Below, piece after piece: positions 50,125 through 59,762 of a DNA stretch of 64,000 bases (positions within the stretch are counted from its first letter, which is position 1; every line of letters starts with the position of its first letter). Made by a program: the position numbers and the translations under genes. A model generated the notes under the pieces. That model did not search any database. It saw only the letters and a list, made by a program, of their open reading frames with translations, and was not told the DNA's origin. This DNA comes from Nitrospira sp. (GTDB lineage Bacteria > Nitrospirota > Nitrospiria > Nitrospirales > Nitrospiraceae). Location of the stretch: NCBI GenBank assembly GCA_024998625.1, contig JACOEL010000001.1, positions 124,001 through 188,000 of the forward strand, written 5' to 3'.

Positions 50125-52575
50125 CTATCCGCTCGTCTGGGCGAGCAACCGTTCCGCTTCTCGACGCCCTTGGAATGCTTCCGTACTCTTGAGTGCCTTG
50201 GCCAGGTACACCTTGGCTTCGATGTTCCGTCCCGACTGATACAGCGCTGCGCCGAGGTGATAATTGAGCATCGGGAGGTCGGGGGCCTTGGCAATCGCTT
50301 GCCGCATGAGACGAACCGCATCATCCAAATGCCCCATTTTCAACCGAACCCACCCCAGCGTATCGAGAAAAAGCGGGTGCGGCGCCTCTTTCTCAAAGTC
50401 GCGGCTCAAGAGAAAAGCCCGCTCCAAATGCGACGCATCAGCTTTGAAATCAGCGAGTAGAGTCGCTAGGTTGTTCGCAGAGAGGACATTGCGGGGATTC
50501 ATCCGCAACACGGCGTCGTATGCACCGATGGCTTCATCGACCGAACCCTGGTTTGCCAGGACCGATGCCAGCAGCATCTGCAGTTCTTCACTGGTCGAAT
50601 TGACCACGAGGCCTTCTCTTAATGTTCGGATTGCACTGTCCGCCTGGCCCTGCAAGAGCAACAGTGTCGCCCAGTTTATCCAGGGGAGCACCCAAGTCGG
50701 ATTGATTCTGGTCGCTTCGCGGAATTGTGCGGTTGCGGCATCGTGCCGACCGACAATCGACAGGACTTCTCCGAGTAACCCGTGGGCGTAGGGATGGGCA
50801 GGATTTGCGGCTACCACAGTTTCCAGGCGTCGACGTGCTCGATCGGCTTGTTTTTGGCCTAGATCGAGCCGGATGACTGCTAACAAGGGCTCTTGCGCAT
50901 CGGGGCTCATCGCAGCCGCCCGCTCAAAAGCCACGGTCGCTCTTGCGAAGTCCTTTTGGGCCTCCTTGAGACGGCCATCCGCCATCATAGTCACGGTAGT
51001 CTCGCCGATCACTCCACGCAAGCTTCCCAGGGTAGCTCTGGCATGGTTCCAATCACCTGCCCCAAGATCCAGGGCAAAGAGGCGCTCCATTGTTGGGATG
51101 TGATCAGGGTGAGATTTCAGAATCTCGTTCAGGCGCACTCTGGCCCGTTGGAATTGTCCGCTCTGACTCTCCAATATGGCTAGCGCCAAATTCGGCTCGA
51201 CCATATTTGGATGGAGCGCCATGGCCCGCTCGAAACTTTCGCGCGCCAACTGCGAGTCTCCGGTCATTAGATAGGCTTGCCCAAGCGAATAGTGCACGTG
51301 GGCCAGTTCGGGTTGATCCCGAAGCACTGTGCGAAACGCTTGTACAGCATCCTTTCCATTTCCCACGATGAGAGCGATTTTCCCCTGCAGTATCAAGCCT
51401 TCGGCCGAACGTGGATTTTCCCTCAATATCTCTCTTAGCCGTCGTTCAGCTTTAGCTCGATGTCCGGCGTTGAAGTCGAGCTGTGCTAGCTTAACCTGTG
51501 CATCTAAGCCAGCAGGCTTCTGCCGATAGTCTCTCGCCAGGTTTTCATAGACCATCCTAGCTGCAACCGGGTCCTTGTGTGCCTCATAGAGAGCAGCTAA
51601 GGCGAACGGTATCTTTGTGGAATAGGGAAGCCGTTCAGCCGCCTGGTGCAAGCTGGACACCGCAGCCTCTTTAGCTCGGCGGAGGTTCAAGAAATCGGCT
51701 AAGGCCAACCATGCTTGCTCGCTTTCTGGAAAAACCTGCACCGCCTCGCGTAATACAGATTCTGCGTGATCGAACCCATGGTATTGATCATGGAATCGGG
51801 CCAGTTTCAGGCGATGGTCATACACCATCGGTTCCTCTTCGATCATTCGACGCAGCACCTGCTCCGTTGCCTTATGGTCGTTGGTCTGGTCCAGGATGGT
51901 CTTTAGGTTGTTCAAAAGATCCAGGTGATGCGGATGGGCCTGGAGCGCCCGCTGCAAGGTGATCCGGGCTTCCTGAGCGCGATGCTCATGAGCATACAGC
52001 GTGGCCAGGAGAATCGCGACATCCGGCTCAGTCGGGTACTTTTTGCTCAACTCCTCCGCCCGGACCGTCGCCTGATCAATCTTGTCCTGCTGCGCGAGCA
52101 AGGCGATCTTCAGGGCCTGAGCCTGCGGGTCTTGCGGATTTTTTGCGAGCACCTTGTCCGCCGCCCGTCCCACCTCATCCACCAGTTTGGCCTCGAGATA
52201 ATACTTGGCCAAAATGATGAGGGCATCTTTGTGATCGGGTATGATCTCTATCACCTGTTGATAGTTGGCGACCGCATTGCGCCAGTTCTTTTCCTTTTCT
52301 TCCACCTGTGCCACGAGGAAGTAGGCGTCGGCGTCTTTGGGATCGATCTTCAGTACATTTCGCAACGCCACCCGGGCCTTCGGGAAGTTCCCTGCCTGGA
52401 TATAATCCTGCGCTTTGCTGCGATATTGCGCCTTCCGCTCCTGAGGGCCTCCACAGGCTGATAAGGTGAGTATCACCGCAAGCGCGACCATGGCCGCGAA
52501 AGGCCTGAGGATGGAAGGCCGCAGGCCGGTAATCGGGATCATACGATGCACTGGTTGTCTCGATCCTACAGCCAT
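50125..52575 (-). CDS. TPR-repeat lipoprotein, PrsT/PEP-CTERM system type
   Basis: About 816 residues from ATG 52575, which overlaps the upstream stop by 10 bp. An N-terminal lipoprotein signal (VALAVILTLSACGG) is followed by roughly 20 tetratricopeptide repeats to the C-terminus, with the recurring pattern A-x-Y/F-x-A-L-x-x-x-P (for example GNFPKARVALRNVLKIDPKDADAYF). This matches the PEP-CTERM system TPR lipoprotein. It is likely a periplasmic scaffold holding the export or sorting complex. Confidence 0.88.
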   Translation of the reverse strand: MAVGSRQPVHRMIPITGLRPSILRPFAAMVALAVILTLSACGGPQERKAQYRSKAQDYIQAGNFPKARVALRNVLKIDPKDADAYFLVAQVEEKEKNWRNAVANYQQVIEIIPDHKDALIILAKYYLEAKLVDEVGRAADKVLAKNPQDPQAQALKIALLAQQDKIDQATVRAEELSKKYPTEPDVAILLATLYAHEHRAQEARITLQRALQAHPHHLDLLNNLKTILDQTNDHKATEQVLRRMIEEEPMVYDHRLKLARFHDQYHGFDHAESVLREAVQVFPESEQAWLALADFLNLRRAKEAAVSSLHQAAERLPYSTKIPFALAALYEAHKDPVAARMVYENLARDYRQKPAGLDAQVKLAQLDFNAGHRAKAERRLREILRENPRSAEGLILQGKIALIVGNGKDAVQAFRTVLRDQPELAHVHYSLGQAYLMTGDSQLARESFERAMALHPNMVEPNLALAILESQSGQFQRARVRLNEILKSHPDHIPTMERLFALDLGAGDWNHARATLGSLRGVIGETTVTMMADGRLKEAQKDFARATVAFERAAAMSPDAQEPLLAVIRLDLGQKQADRARRRLETVVAANPAHPYAHGLLGEVLSIVGRHDAATAQFREATRINPTWVLPWINWATLLLLQGQADSAIRTLREGLVVNSTSEELQMLLASVLANQGSVDEAIGAYDAVLRMNPRNVLSANNLATLLADFKADASHLERAFLLSRDFEKEAPHPLFLDTLGWVRLKMGHLDDAVRLMRQAIAKAPDLPMLNYHLGAALYQSGRNIEAKVYLAKALKSTEAFQGRREAERLLAQTSG

Positions 52576-54194
52576 GCCTTTACTCCCAATCCGAACAGGA
52601 CCCATAACGAGAGGAACCCCAAGTGCTTCACTCGGTCGACGAACGAATGGAGTAATAACTCAAACGAAAAATACAACACGATCAACTTGGCGGCGAGAAT
52701 GCTCAGGGTCGGCATATCGGCTCGCATTTCCGGCAGCAAGGGGACGATCAAGGCGAAAAATACCATCAGGTAATCCAGGGGTGTGGTCTGGAATCGATTC
52801 CCGCGGCTGAATCGCATGCTCAATAACACCAGAAGGGCGATGAGCGCCAACAGGGTATTCTGCGTCACGTAGATGGGCCAGATCTCCGGAATGCCCGACT
52901 GCTCTCCCATATACATCAGGAAAGCGCTGCCGACATACAGGCCCCCGCGCACAAAATGGGAGCGGTATTCGGGCATGAACCACAGACCTCCCAAGACCAC
53001 GGCGAACAGGCTGAAGGCCGCGTACCCGACATCCATCGGGACATGTCCCGGCAAGAACACGCTCGCGATCAAGAACAACGGCACCACGACCGCGAGAAAC
53101 CGCGGCGCCATGTCGCTGAGCCATATCCCGGCACGGGCCAATTTGGTATCGGAGAGCACTCGGCCCTTCGACGTTTCCGATAGCAGAAGGCCTCCCCGCT
53201 CGGCCGCGACGAACAGGGCGAACATGGCCGTGGCAAATGCGCCATACATGGTGAAAATCAGGGCATCGGATTGCCAGCGCAGAAGATACGCGAGGCCCAC
53301 CATCACCGCCTGGATCCCATAGATCACGATGACGGCTTCATGGTGCGAGAGTCCGAGAGCCAGCAACTTGTGGTGGACATGGTTCCGGTCGCCGATGAAG
53401 GGCGAGCGGCCCTTCGCAAGCCGCTGCCCCATGACCGCAAGCGTATCCAGAAACGGCAAGCCCAGCACCAGCAGTCCGACAGTCACAGGAAAGGGGGTGC
53501 GCGCAGGGTCACTCATGAGGAGTACGAGGACTCCCATCGAGAACCCGAGCAATTGGCTTCCCGCGTCGCCCATGAAAATCCTGGCCGGATAGGTGTTGTA
53601 CCTCAAAAATCCCAGTAAGCCGCCTAAGAATCCCGCTGCCAGCACCAACACCGTGGTCTCGTGCGACAGATAGGCGAGATACGCAATGCCGGCAAAACTC
53701 AGAAAGGCTAGACCTCCTGCTAGACCGTCGAGGCCGTCGGAGAGGTTGACCGCGTTCGAGGCTCCGACAAGAAATACCACGGTCAAGGGCATCGTCAGCC
53801 AAAGCGGCGCTTCCTCATCGTGAATAAACGGAATCTGTTCGAAGTGAATGTGACCGAAAATGACTACCACGAAGATGGCCAGTAATTGTCCAACGAGTTT
53901 GGTTCTGTAATTCAGGTTGGCACGGTCGTCCCAAATGCCGAAACCCAGGATGATTGTCGCGCTCACCAATACCGGCGTGATGATAGGATCCTGCGGCGCC
54001 CAGAAGAAAACTGACAGGAGTGCCGCGAAGCCGAACGCGATGCCGCCGATCCTCGGAATCGGATTCGCATGGACCTTTCGTTCGCCTGGAAGATCCATGA
54101 AGCGCCAGCGCCCCGCGTTCATCTGTAGCGGCGGGATCAGCGCCATGCAAATGAAGAGCGAGGTGATGAAACTGAAAAAGACGGCGCTGGTCAT
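52566..54194 (-). CDS. Undecaprenyl-phosphate glycosyl-1-phosphate transferase (WecA/MraY family)
   Basis: 542 residues with about 14 membrane helices. Family motifs: PRIGGIAFG, the aspartate motif NLSDGLDGLAGG, FMGDAGSQLLG and the HIH-like motif DRNHVHHKLL. The first 330 residues are the transferase. The last ~200 are extra membrane helices not found in WecA, whose role is unknown. It would start the repeat unit by loading a sugar phosphate on the lipid carrier. The gene starts 2 bp after the exosortase stop. Confidence 0.9.
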   Translation of the reverse strand: MTSAVFFSFITSLFICMALIPPLQMNAGRWRFMDLPGERKVHANPIPRIGGIAFGFAALLSVFFWAPQDPIITPVLVSATIILGFGIWDDRANLNYRTKLVGQLLAIFVVVIFGHIHFEQIPFIHDEEAPLWLTMPLTVVFLVGASNAVNLSDGLDGLAGGLAFLSFAGIAYLAYLSHETTVLVLAAGFLGGLLGFLRYNTYPARIFMGDAGSQLLGFSMGVLVLLMSDPARTPFPVTVGLLVLGLPFLDTLAVMGQRLAKGRSPFIGDRNHVHHKLLALGLSHHEAVIVIYGIQAVMVGLAYLLRWQSDALIFTMYGAFATAMFALFVAAERGGLLLSETSKGRVLSDTKLARAGIWLSDMAPRFLAVVVPLFLIASVFLPGHVPMDVGYAAFSLFAVVLGGLWFMPEYRSHFVRGGLYVGSAFLMYMGEQSGIPEIWPIYVTQNTLLALIALLVLLSMRFSRGNRFQTTPLDYLMVFFALIVPLLPEMRADMPTLSILAAKLIVLYFSFELLLHSFVDRVKHLGFLSLWVLFGLGVKAWL

Positions 54195-54196
54195 GG

Positions 54197-55741
54197 TCAG
54201 TCCGGAATATACCGCTTCAATTGAGGGTGTATGTTCCTGGCAAACTCGAATAGTCGATTCTCGACATCCTGTTCACTCTCGTTGGGTTCGATGGCGGCCG
54301 AAAGGCGAATCAAGGATCCATCAGTGCGCTGTTTGGTCAATGCATCCCAAAACAAATACACCTTTACTAGGTACTCGTTGGAGAGGGTGCGATCGCGTTG
54401 CTTGAACCAATAAAGCACCAGTTGTTTCTGCCGATCTTTTTGAATTAACACACGATTGGCCGGCTGGGAGAGACCGTCCATAGACAGATTCACGGTGCGA
54501 TGGGAGGTGATCTCCCATCCTCCACCGGGAATGCAACTCTGCGGGGAATGCGCGGATTGGCCCTTTCGCTGCGATCGGTAGTACGCCATATAGAGGGTGA
54601 TCGGACCTCCTCCTGTTAACGCATAATCGGCTAGCAGGTAATCGTCGAATCGCAGGGCAGAGATAAACTGTGTCTCCAGGGGCAAGGGGGTCCCCTGCCA
54701 CTTTCCGATACGCATGGAAAAATCGACGAACGCGGCCCGGTCTGGCGGCACCTCCTGTCGATCACCGATCGACCAGGAAAACAAGGCTGCGGGCAGAATG
54801 AGCGCAAGGCTTCCCAAATAAGGCGGCACCCTGAGTACTGTGGCAGCAACAGGGAACGCGGACCGGGAGGAGAAATCCCGCGAATCTTGATACTCGTAAA
54901 TGTGGAATTGGGACAGGAAACCGTGGGAGCCAGGCATCGGTTGCACCAGTGTCAATCCCCACATTTCAAATACCAACAAACCCAAGGTAAACATGAACAG
55001 CACCCAGCCTTCGAAGAGGTGCAGGAACCCTTCGGCCGCCTGCGGCCCATAGACTTCCACAAGCATGCCGACAATTCCGATTCGCAGACCATTCACCAGG
55101 ATGGAGATCGGTAACGCAGATAGGGCCAGCACCACCCGCTTCCACATCCGATCCCGAAAAAAGTATGCGCATAAGAGTGCGAGTGCCGTCAGGGGAAACA
55201 GATACCTGATTCCGCTACAGGCCTCGGCGACCTGCAATTGAACCGGACCGAGATCGATGACGTTGCCTTCGCGAAATGCCGTCACCTCAATGGTCTGAAG
55301 AAAACCCACGCCCAAAGCTGAGGACCACAGCTGCAACTGGCTTGAGAGCGAGTTGTGCAGAAAGGCTGGAAGGGGAATGCTGCTTAGAAGATACACCAAG
55401 GGAAAGGCTAGGTCTCGCGAGCCTCCAAGCCCGATCCACGAAAGAGCCAGTCCGACGATGACCACCCACAGGGATAACTGCAGAACGACGAAGAGAGTGG
55501 AGAAATTACCGACGAAGTAGAGCGATAGGCCAATAAGAACGACCACCGGCCCCCACCAGGACGGAGCTAGGCCGACCGCTGCTAATCGGTGCCGCCGCTG
55601 CCAAGCAATGGCCCCACTGATGATTGGGACGAATATTCCATGGCTGTAGTCATCACTCATCCATTGGCCGAAGAGGAACATTGAGCTGTCGGCGTACATG
55701 TAACCCAAGAGGGCCACAGTCAGTAATCCGATTACTGCCAC
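54197..55741 (-). CDS. xrtD: Exosortase D (VPLPA-CTERM specific) with fused EpsI domain
   Basis: 514 residues. The first ~285 residues are a polytopic exosortase with the transpeptidase-like triad visible: Cys175 in AEACSGIRYLFPL, Arg220 in LVNGLRIGIVG and His241 in HLFEGW. From about 300 on, an EpsI domain follows (SMRIGKWQGTPLP, YMAYYRSQRKGQSAHSPQSCIPG). It would cut and transfer proteins bearing a VPLPA-CTERM tail, such as the adjacent gene product. GTG 55741 is the best start but lacks a clear ribosome site, and the N-terminus may be a little short. Confidence 0.9.
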   Translation of the reverse strand: MAVIGLLTVALLGYMYADSSMFLFGQWMSDDYSHGIFVPIISGAIAWQRRHRLAAVGLAPSWWGPVVVLIGLSLYFVGNFSTLFVVLQLSLWVVIVGLALSWIGLGGSRDLAFPLVYLLSSIPLPAFLHNSLSSQLQLWSSALGVGFLQTIEVTAFREGNVIDLGPVQLQVAEACSGIRYLFPLTALALLCAYFFRDRMWKRVVLALSALPISILVNGLRIGIVGMLVEVYGPQAAEGFLHLFEGWVLFMFTLGLLVFEMWGLTLVQPMPGSHGFLSQFHIYEYQDSRDFSSRSAFPVAATVLRVPPYLGSLALILPAALFSWSIGDRQEVPPDRAAFVDFSMRIGKWQGTPLPLETQFISALRFDDYLLADYALTGGGPITLYMAYYRSQRKGQSAHSPQSCIPGGGWEITSHRTVNLSMDGLSQPANRVLIQKDRQKQLVLYWFKQRDRTLSNEYLVKVYLFWDALTKQRTDGSLIRLSAAIEPNESEQDVENRLFEFARNIHPQLKRYIPD

Positions 55742-55764
55742 CAGGCACCTGGATGTGATGCTAA

Positions 55765-55790
55765 TCCTCTCCCCCGTTCGGGGGAGAGGA
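55765..55790. terminator. Strong hairpin between the VPLPA-CTERM gene and the exosortase gene
   Basis: An 11-bp perfect stem (TCCTCTCCCCC and its complement) closes a 4-nt loop, 24 bp upstream of the exosortase start. There is no T-run on either strand. It could attenuate read-through from the target gene or be an interspersed repeat. Confidence 0.45.
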
Positions 55791-55912
55791 AGAAAAGCGG
55801 AGAGCGACGTGAATCGTGCGAATGATGAGGGAAGTATCGCAACGACTATTAGTTGAGGTGAGGGATGTTGCGTTTGAACCTCTCAAGCCGTGTTGTTCAG
55901 TTTTCACCAGCT

Positions 55913-56602
55913 TTACGACTCTTTTCGTGATGTCAGGCCACGCGAGCCTAGTCCGACTAAAGCGATCAGTCCCGCGCCGAACAACCACACAGCTGCAGGC
56001 AATGGAACGAGGGACGTGAGAGCCCCCTGTACCCGATTACCCACTCCGCTAAACACCAGACGCCATTGATTCGAAGCAAACGATGAGAGACTTGGAGGCG
56101 TGGTAGGGAGATGGTCATTTGCGAAGACGTTTCCGCTTGGGTTGACTAACTCCATTTCGAATGTCGTGGGCGTTAAGCCATTCACCGTGGCAGGACTGCT
56201 CGTAAATCCATTGAGCGTCACCTTGAACGTGTCACCGAGTCCCGGGTTGTTGATCACTTGCATGACGCTGGATCCAGGGCTGAAGGTTGCTGTGTAGTTT
56301 CCGACCTTGACGGTCATGTTCTGGATTGGATTGGCGTACAGGCCCCACATGGGATCCCCGGGCAAGACGTCTGGAGTGGAGGAGTTGTAGGTGAAACTTC
56401 CAGACACCGGGAGAGCTGAACCGAACCCATTCACCCCGGATCCTCCCGATGTGAAGACACCACCGTGGACTTCTGCCACCGAGCCGCTGAAATTGAACGG
56501 TATGGTAGCCGCCTCGCTTGACGGAGCCACTATCAGCGCGCAAAAAGTCCCAACGGTAAGCCCTACAGTTCTAATAAGTACTCTCAGTTTGACCTGGCTC
56601 AT
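55913..56602 (-). CDS. VPLPA-CTERM sorted exported protein
   Basis: 229 residues from ATG 56602 with GGAG upstream. A signal peptide (cleavage near SSEA, residue ~31) precedes a beta-rich domain with many Ser, Thr, Gly, Asn and Pro (FNFSGSVAEVHGG, PVSGSFTYNSSTPDV). The C-terminal tripartite signal is complete: VPLPA, a hydrophobic helix (VWLFGAGLIALVGLG) and a basic tail (SRGLTSRKES). It is the evident substrate of the neighbouring exosortase D. The function of the mature protein is unknown. Confidence 0.9.
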   Translation of the reverse strand: MSQVKLRVLIRTVGLTVGTFCALIVAPSSEAATIPFNFSGSVAEVHGGVFTSGGSGVNGFGSALPVSGSFTYNSSTPDVLPGDPMWGLYANPIQNMTVKVGNYTATFSPGSSVMQVINNPGLGDTFKVTLNGFTSSPATVNGLTPTTFEMELVNPSGNVFANDHLPTTPPSLSSFASNQWRLVFSGVGNRVQGALTSLVPLPAAVWLFGAGLIALVGLGSRGLTSRKES

Positions 56603-57113
56603 CGTTTCTCCTTCACGCAGAAAAATGGACATCACAACTCTCTACCAGGACAAGAAGTAGAGAAGTCTCTTGCTTGACTACTTAGCATAGATATTTTTTG
56701 CACCATACATAAAAAGCAAGAAACTGCGCAAGAGTTTTTCTGTAAAATCTTAAAGTTGTATAGGTATTTCCATGAAGTGAATGGAAATACCTTCGGTATG
56801 TATCATCTCGATACAGTGAATGCAGGCAATTGAATGAAAATGAGCCACTATGACGCACCACATATCTAGAGCTAGTAGCCGTCTACTAGGGCTGAATGGA
56901 TGGGGCCATTCAGCTAATCAGCTTCACGCCTACATCATCAACTTCACGAGTTGATCACGTCAGATGATGTAAAAGATGCAGTCTGCATTGTGGTTTTCAT
57001 CGAAGAGGCAATGTATATGAAGTTGAAGAGCATGATCGTGGAAGTGCGTCCATATTTTCCGCCTCTATGCGTCCTCTTATTCCTCAGCACACATAGGGCT
57101 GCCCCTCCGCCCT
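56603..57113. other. AT-rich intergenic region with several inverted repeats
   Basis: There is no credible gene. A 12-bp perfect inverted repeat with a 7-nt loop lies at 56762-56792 (AGGTATTTCCAT arm). A 9-bp one is at 56891-56914 (GCTGAATGG arm). A nested pair is at 56931-56971 (TACATCATC outer arm, ATCAACT inner arm). The region is upstream of the VPLPA-CTERM gene and downstream of the WecG-type gene, so it should hold the promoter and regulator sites of the exosortase locus. I found no convincing sigma-54 -24/-12 pair. Confidence 0.5.
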
Positions 57114-57881
57114 CTACCTTCCAAGCCCAAGTACATGTTGCTTGAGCACCAGCCAAATGAATCTCGGGGTAGAAACGAAATTGCGCCTCCACATGCGACG
57201 CGGTTCCAGAATAAATCGATAGGCCCACTCCAGCCCGATCTTGGAGATCCATCGAGGCGCTCGTGAATACGTGCCTGCATAAAAATCGAATACGGCACCG
57301 ATCGAACCGATCACTCGGGCATTCAGTCGTCCACAATTGGCTGCCACCCACTTCTCTTGTTTCGGCGCTGTCATACCGACCCAGAGCACATCAGGCGTCG
57401 CCTCATTGATAACGGCCGTCATCCTGCGGTCCTCCTCTTCACTCCACGAGCCAAAAGGGGGCGAATAGGTTCCGCATAATGTGAGTTCCGGAAATTCAGC
57501 TACAAAACGCCTTGCCAGGAGCGCTAGAACCTGTTGCGAAGATCCAAAAAAAAAGACGCGGCCCTGTCCACGATGTTGCATGGATTTCAGCAACGAGAAA
57601 AAGTAATCATGGCCTGTGATCCTCTGCCCAATTGAAAGGCCAATCATTTTTGCCGTGAGAGTAATCCCAACACCATCAGCCACCACGAGGTTCGCCTGTG
57701 TTAGTGCTTCCTTGAATTCCGAATCGGTCTGCGCCACTACAAGGGAATGTGGATTTGCGCAGGCAAACACTATTTGAGGGTGTATTCCGCTTATTGCATT
57801 AACGGAAACCTCTGTTGCTGTTTCAAGAGAGATTCGATCGACTGGAATATCTAGAATAATTTCAGTCCGACGTTGAGCCAT
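57114..57881 (-). CDS. WecG/TagA/CpsF-family glycosyltransferase
   Basis: 255 residues. Family GT26 signatures: ANPHSLVVAQTDSEF, ADGVGITLTAKMIG, RITGHDYFFSLL, VFFFGSSQQVL and VGMTAPKQEKW. It adds a sugar (often N-acetylmannosaminuronate or N-acetylmannosamine) to the lipid-linked primer made by a WecA-like enzyme, of which one is encoded at 52566-54194. It ends in a basic amphipathic helix (EPRRMWRRNFVSTPRF) that would hold it at the membrane. Confidence 0.92.
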   Translation of the reverse strand: MAQRRTEIILDIPVDRISLETATEVSVNAISGIHPQIVFACANPHSLVVAQTDSEFKEALTQANLVVADGVGITLTAKMIGLSIGQRITGHDYFFSLLKSMQHRGQGRVFFFGSSQQVLALLARRFVAEFPELTLCGTYSPPFGSWSEEEDRRMTAVINEATPDVLWVGMTAPKQEKWVAANCGRLNARVIGSIGAVFDFYAGTYSRAPRWISKIGLEWAYRFILEPRRMWRRNFVSTPRFIWLVLKQHVLGLGR

Positions 57882-58064
57882 GACGTACCCCGAACGTTCT
57901 ACTGAGAAGACAGTCTCGTTTTACACACCAATACCCGGAAGAAATAATGTGGGACACATCCACATCGATCAGACGTGGTGACTCTCGAACCGGGAAGGTA
58001 GAATCCGCGCACTCTCAATACGATAATGTCAGATGAATGAGCACTCCGATTGGCTGATGAATTT

Positions 58065-58940
58065 CTATGCCGCATAGCTTGCCAGGTCGGCAAAGTATTT
58101 TTTAAATAGGCAGATGAGGAAGAGGCTTCCTCCAAACGCAACTATTGCCTTTTCCGCTGGTGTCGCAAGAGTATATTTCCCCAGTATCATCAAAATGAGT
58201 GGGTGGATTAAGTAAATGCCCAGCGTGCATTTGGAGAGGGGGCGAACGTTAAGCTTGATCTCTCGTTCCTGTGAGAGAAGGACTAAAGCGGACAAGCTAA
58301 TGCCAACTGTATAGGGAATGCCGTATCCTTTAATCGAGATAGCGGATGCCGAGGCGATAAGAAGGGTTAGTGTCAAATAGGGCGCAAGCCATTGAGGAAG
58401 GGCGTTGTAATTCATCATAAAGATACCGATGGATATGCCAGTCATTGCATGGCCATACTGCATCCAAGGGTACCCTGAGGGACTTGATGGGACGCTCCAT
58501 CTCCCCCAAGAAAATAACGCTACTGTTGCAAATGCATACCCCGTCCAGGCGAGGGACGATGGAGACAATTTCATTCGTACGCTGTCAATGATCACCAGAA
58601 GAACGAAAATAAAAGGTAAATACCACAGATGGCTACTCGGGCCGGAAAGTACTCCGGCAATAACTCCATTATCTAGTGGAACAATTGGCTTCTGAGTGAG
58701 GAGCCTAATGAGACCATAGACGAGGAACCAAATGCTCCAAGGAGCAAGTAGTCGTCTTGCTCTCACCTTAAGGTTCCTTGAGATATTCTGATAGCCTTTC
58801 TGGGATAGGTAGACAGACAGGACGAGGAAAACAACCAATCCTGAGTAGGCAACTTCTCTACCAGGCGCACCAGAATGAAACCACACGATACCAAAGGCGC
58901 TCAAGACTCTGAGAATCTCAATGTCCTGGCGTATCTTCAT
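58065..58940 (-). CDS. Acyltransferase 3-family membrane protein
   Basis: 291 residues with about 10 helices. The N-terminus DIEILRVLSAFGIVWFHSG carries the conserved Arg and His of the family. It also has SSHLWYLPFIFVLL and a late GIYLIHPLI. These enzymes O-acetylate or otherwise acylate surface sugars. It lacks an SGNH domain. Noticeably AT-rich compared with the first half of the window. The 183 bp between it and the WecG-type gene show no other gene. Confidence 0.85.
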   Translation of the reverse strand: MKIRQDIEILRVLSAFGIVWFHSGAPGREVAYSGLVVFLVLSVYLSQKGYQNISRNLKVRARRLLAPWSIWFLVYGLIRLLTQKPIVPLDNGVIAGVLSGPSSHLWYLPFIFVLLVIIDSVRMKLSPSSLAWTGYAFATVALFSWGRWSVPSSPSGYPWMQYGHAMTGISIGIFMMNYNALPQWLAPYLTLTLLIASASAISIKGYGIPYTVGISLSALVLLSQEREIKLNVRPLSKCTLGIYLIHPLILMILGKYTLATPAEKAIVAFGGSLFLICLFKKYFADLASYAA

Positions 58941-59038
58941 GAGGCTATTCTTAAGTTCTCAAGCACGCTGGTCGCGCCCTCTCGGTTTATTTGTCTCATG
59001 CGAACAACGTAGAGTGTCATATTCATCATATTCAAAGG

Positions 59039-59668
59039 TTAATACGTGGCCAAATAGTACCCGATCTTGATGTACTCCTCGATCACAAAAGTTGCCGAAA
59101 CCGGATTCGCCCACCACTTTGTGGCATCCCACCACTTTGGATTCGAGGCAATCAACTGATACCGAATGTTGATAGGCTGAAGCACCTTCCCAAGGATCCA
59201 GGCGAGTCGCGCCAGATGAGGAGGATCACTCACGATCAACACTGTTCCCCACTGCTTTTCTTGCATGAGCATGGCGATTGACCGTGCTTCCTCTCCGCTG
59301 TTTCTTGCGTGAGAATCCTTCAAGATGGCCTCCGCAGGCACGCCGATTCCCTGCAGGTAGCGGAAGCGCCAATCAGCCTGCCATTCTACAATCGCCAACG
59401 ATTCTTCGGAAAAGCCCGTCACCAAGATCCGAGACGCCAATCCCTGTCGATACAGATCAGCGCCTTTTTTTAGTCTGGCAGACATCGAACCGCCGCCCAA
59501 TATCACGATGAGGTCTGCGGGTGTTGGTGAATGAGCTGGTGATTGCAAAATATGTCCGCCAAAGGTGACAAGAATAGTAAGAGCAAATATCTCAAGTGTG
59601 AGTATCCAAGCAGGGAATCGACACCTAAACTGCTTCCACCTGTGGATTGGCGATAGTTCAGGAAGCAT
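59039..59668 (-). CDS. YdcF/DUF218-family membrane-anchored protein
   Basis: 209 residues. One N-terminal helix (WILTLEIFALTILVTFGGHIL) is followed by the DUF218 fold (about 50-200): LIVILGGGSMSARLKKGADLY, ILVTGFSEES, ILKDSHARNSGEEA and VLIVSDPPHLARLAWI. SanA and ElyC, proteins of this family, affect envelope integrity or polysaccharide synthesis, and its gene lies among sugar transferases. Exact function unknown. Confidence 0.85.
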   Translation of the reverse strand: MLPELSPIHRWKQFRCRFPAWILTLEIFALTILVTFGGHILQSPAHSPTPADLIVILGGGSMSARLKKGADLYRQGLASRILVTGFSEESLAIVEWQADWRFRYLQGIGVPAEAILKDSHARNSGEEARSIAMLMQEKQWGTVLIVSDPPHLARLAWILGKVLQPINIRYQLIASNPKWWDATKWWANPVSATFVIEEYIKIGYYLATY

Positions 59669-59762
59669 CAGTATCGTTCAGGCCCCCTGACAGGCATGTT
59701 ACGGCATAGGAATCCTGACAAAACGTGCGGGTCTTCCACGTTTTCAGAACCCAAAGTGCTGA

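Noticed and set aside
56640-56760. Sigma-54 promoter for the VPLPA-CTERM gene (TTGCGC...TTGC on the minus strand)
   Set aside because: The GG of the -24 element is missing and spacing is one base off, so it does not meet the consensus.
56951-57145. 64-codon plus-strand ORF
   Set aside because: No ribosome site, and it runs antisense into the WecG-type gene; low-complexity hydrophobic translation.
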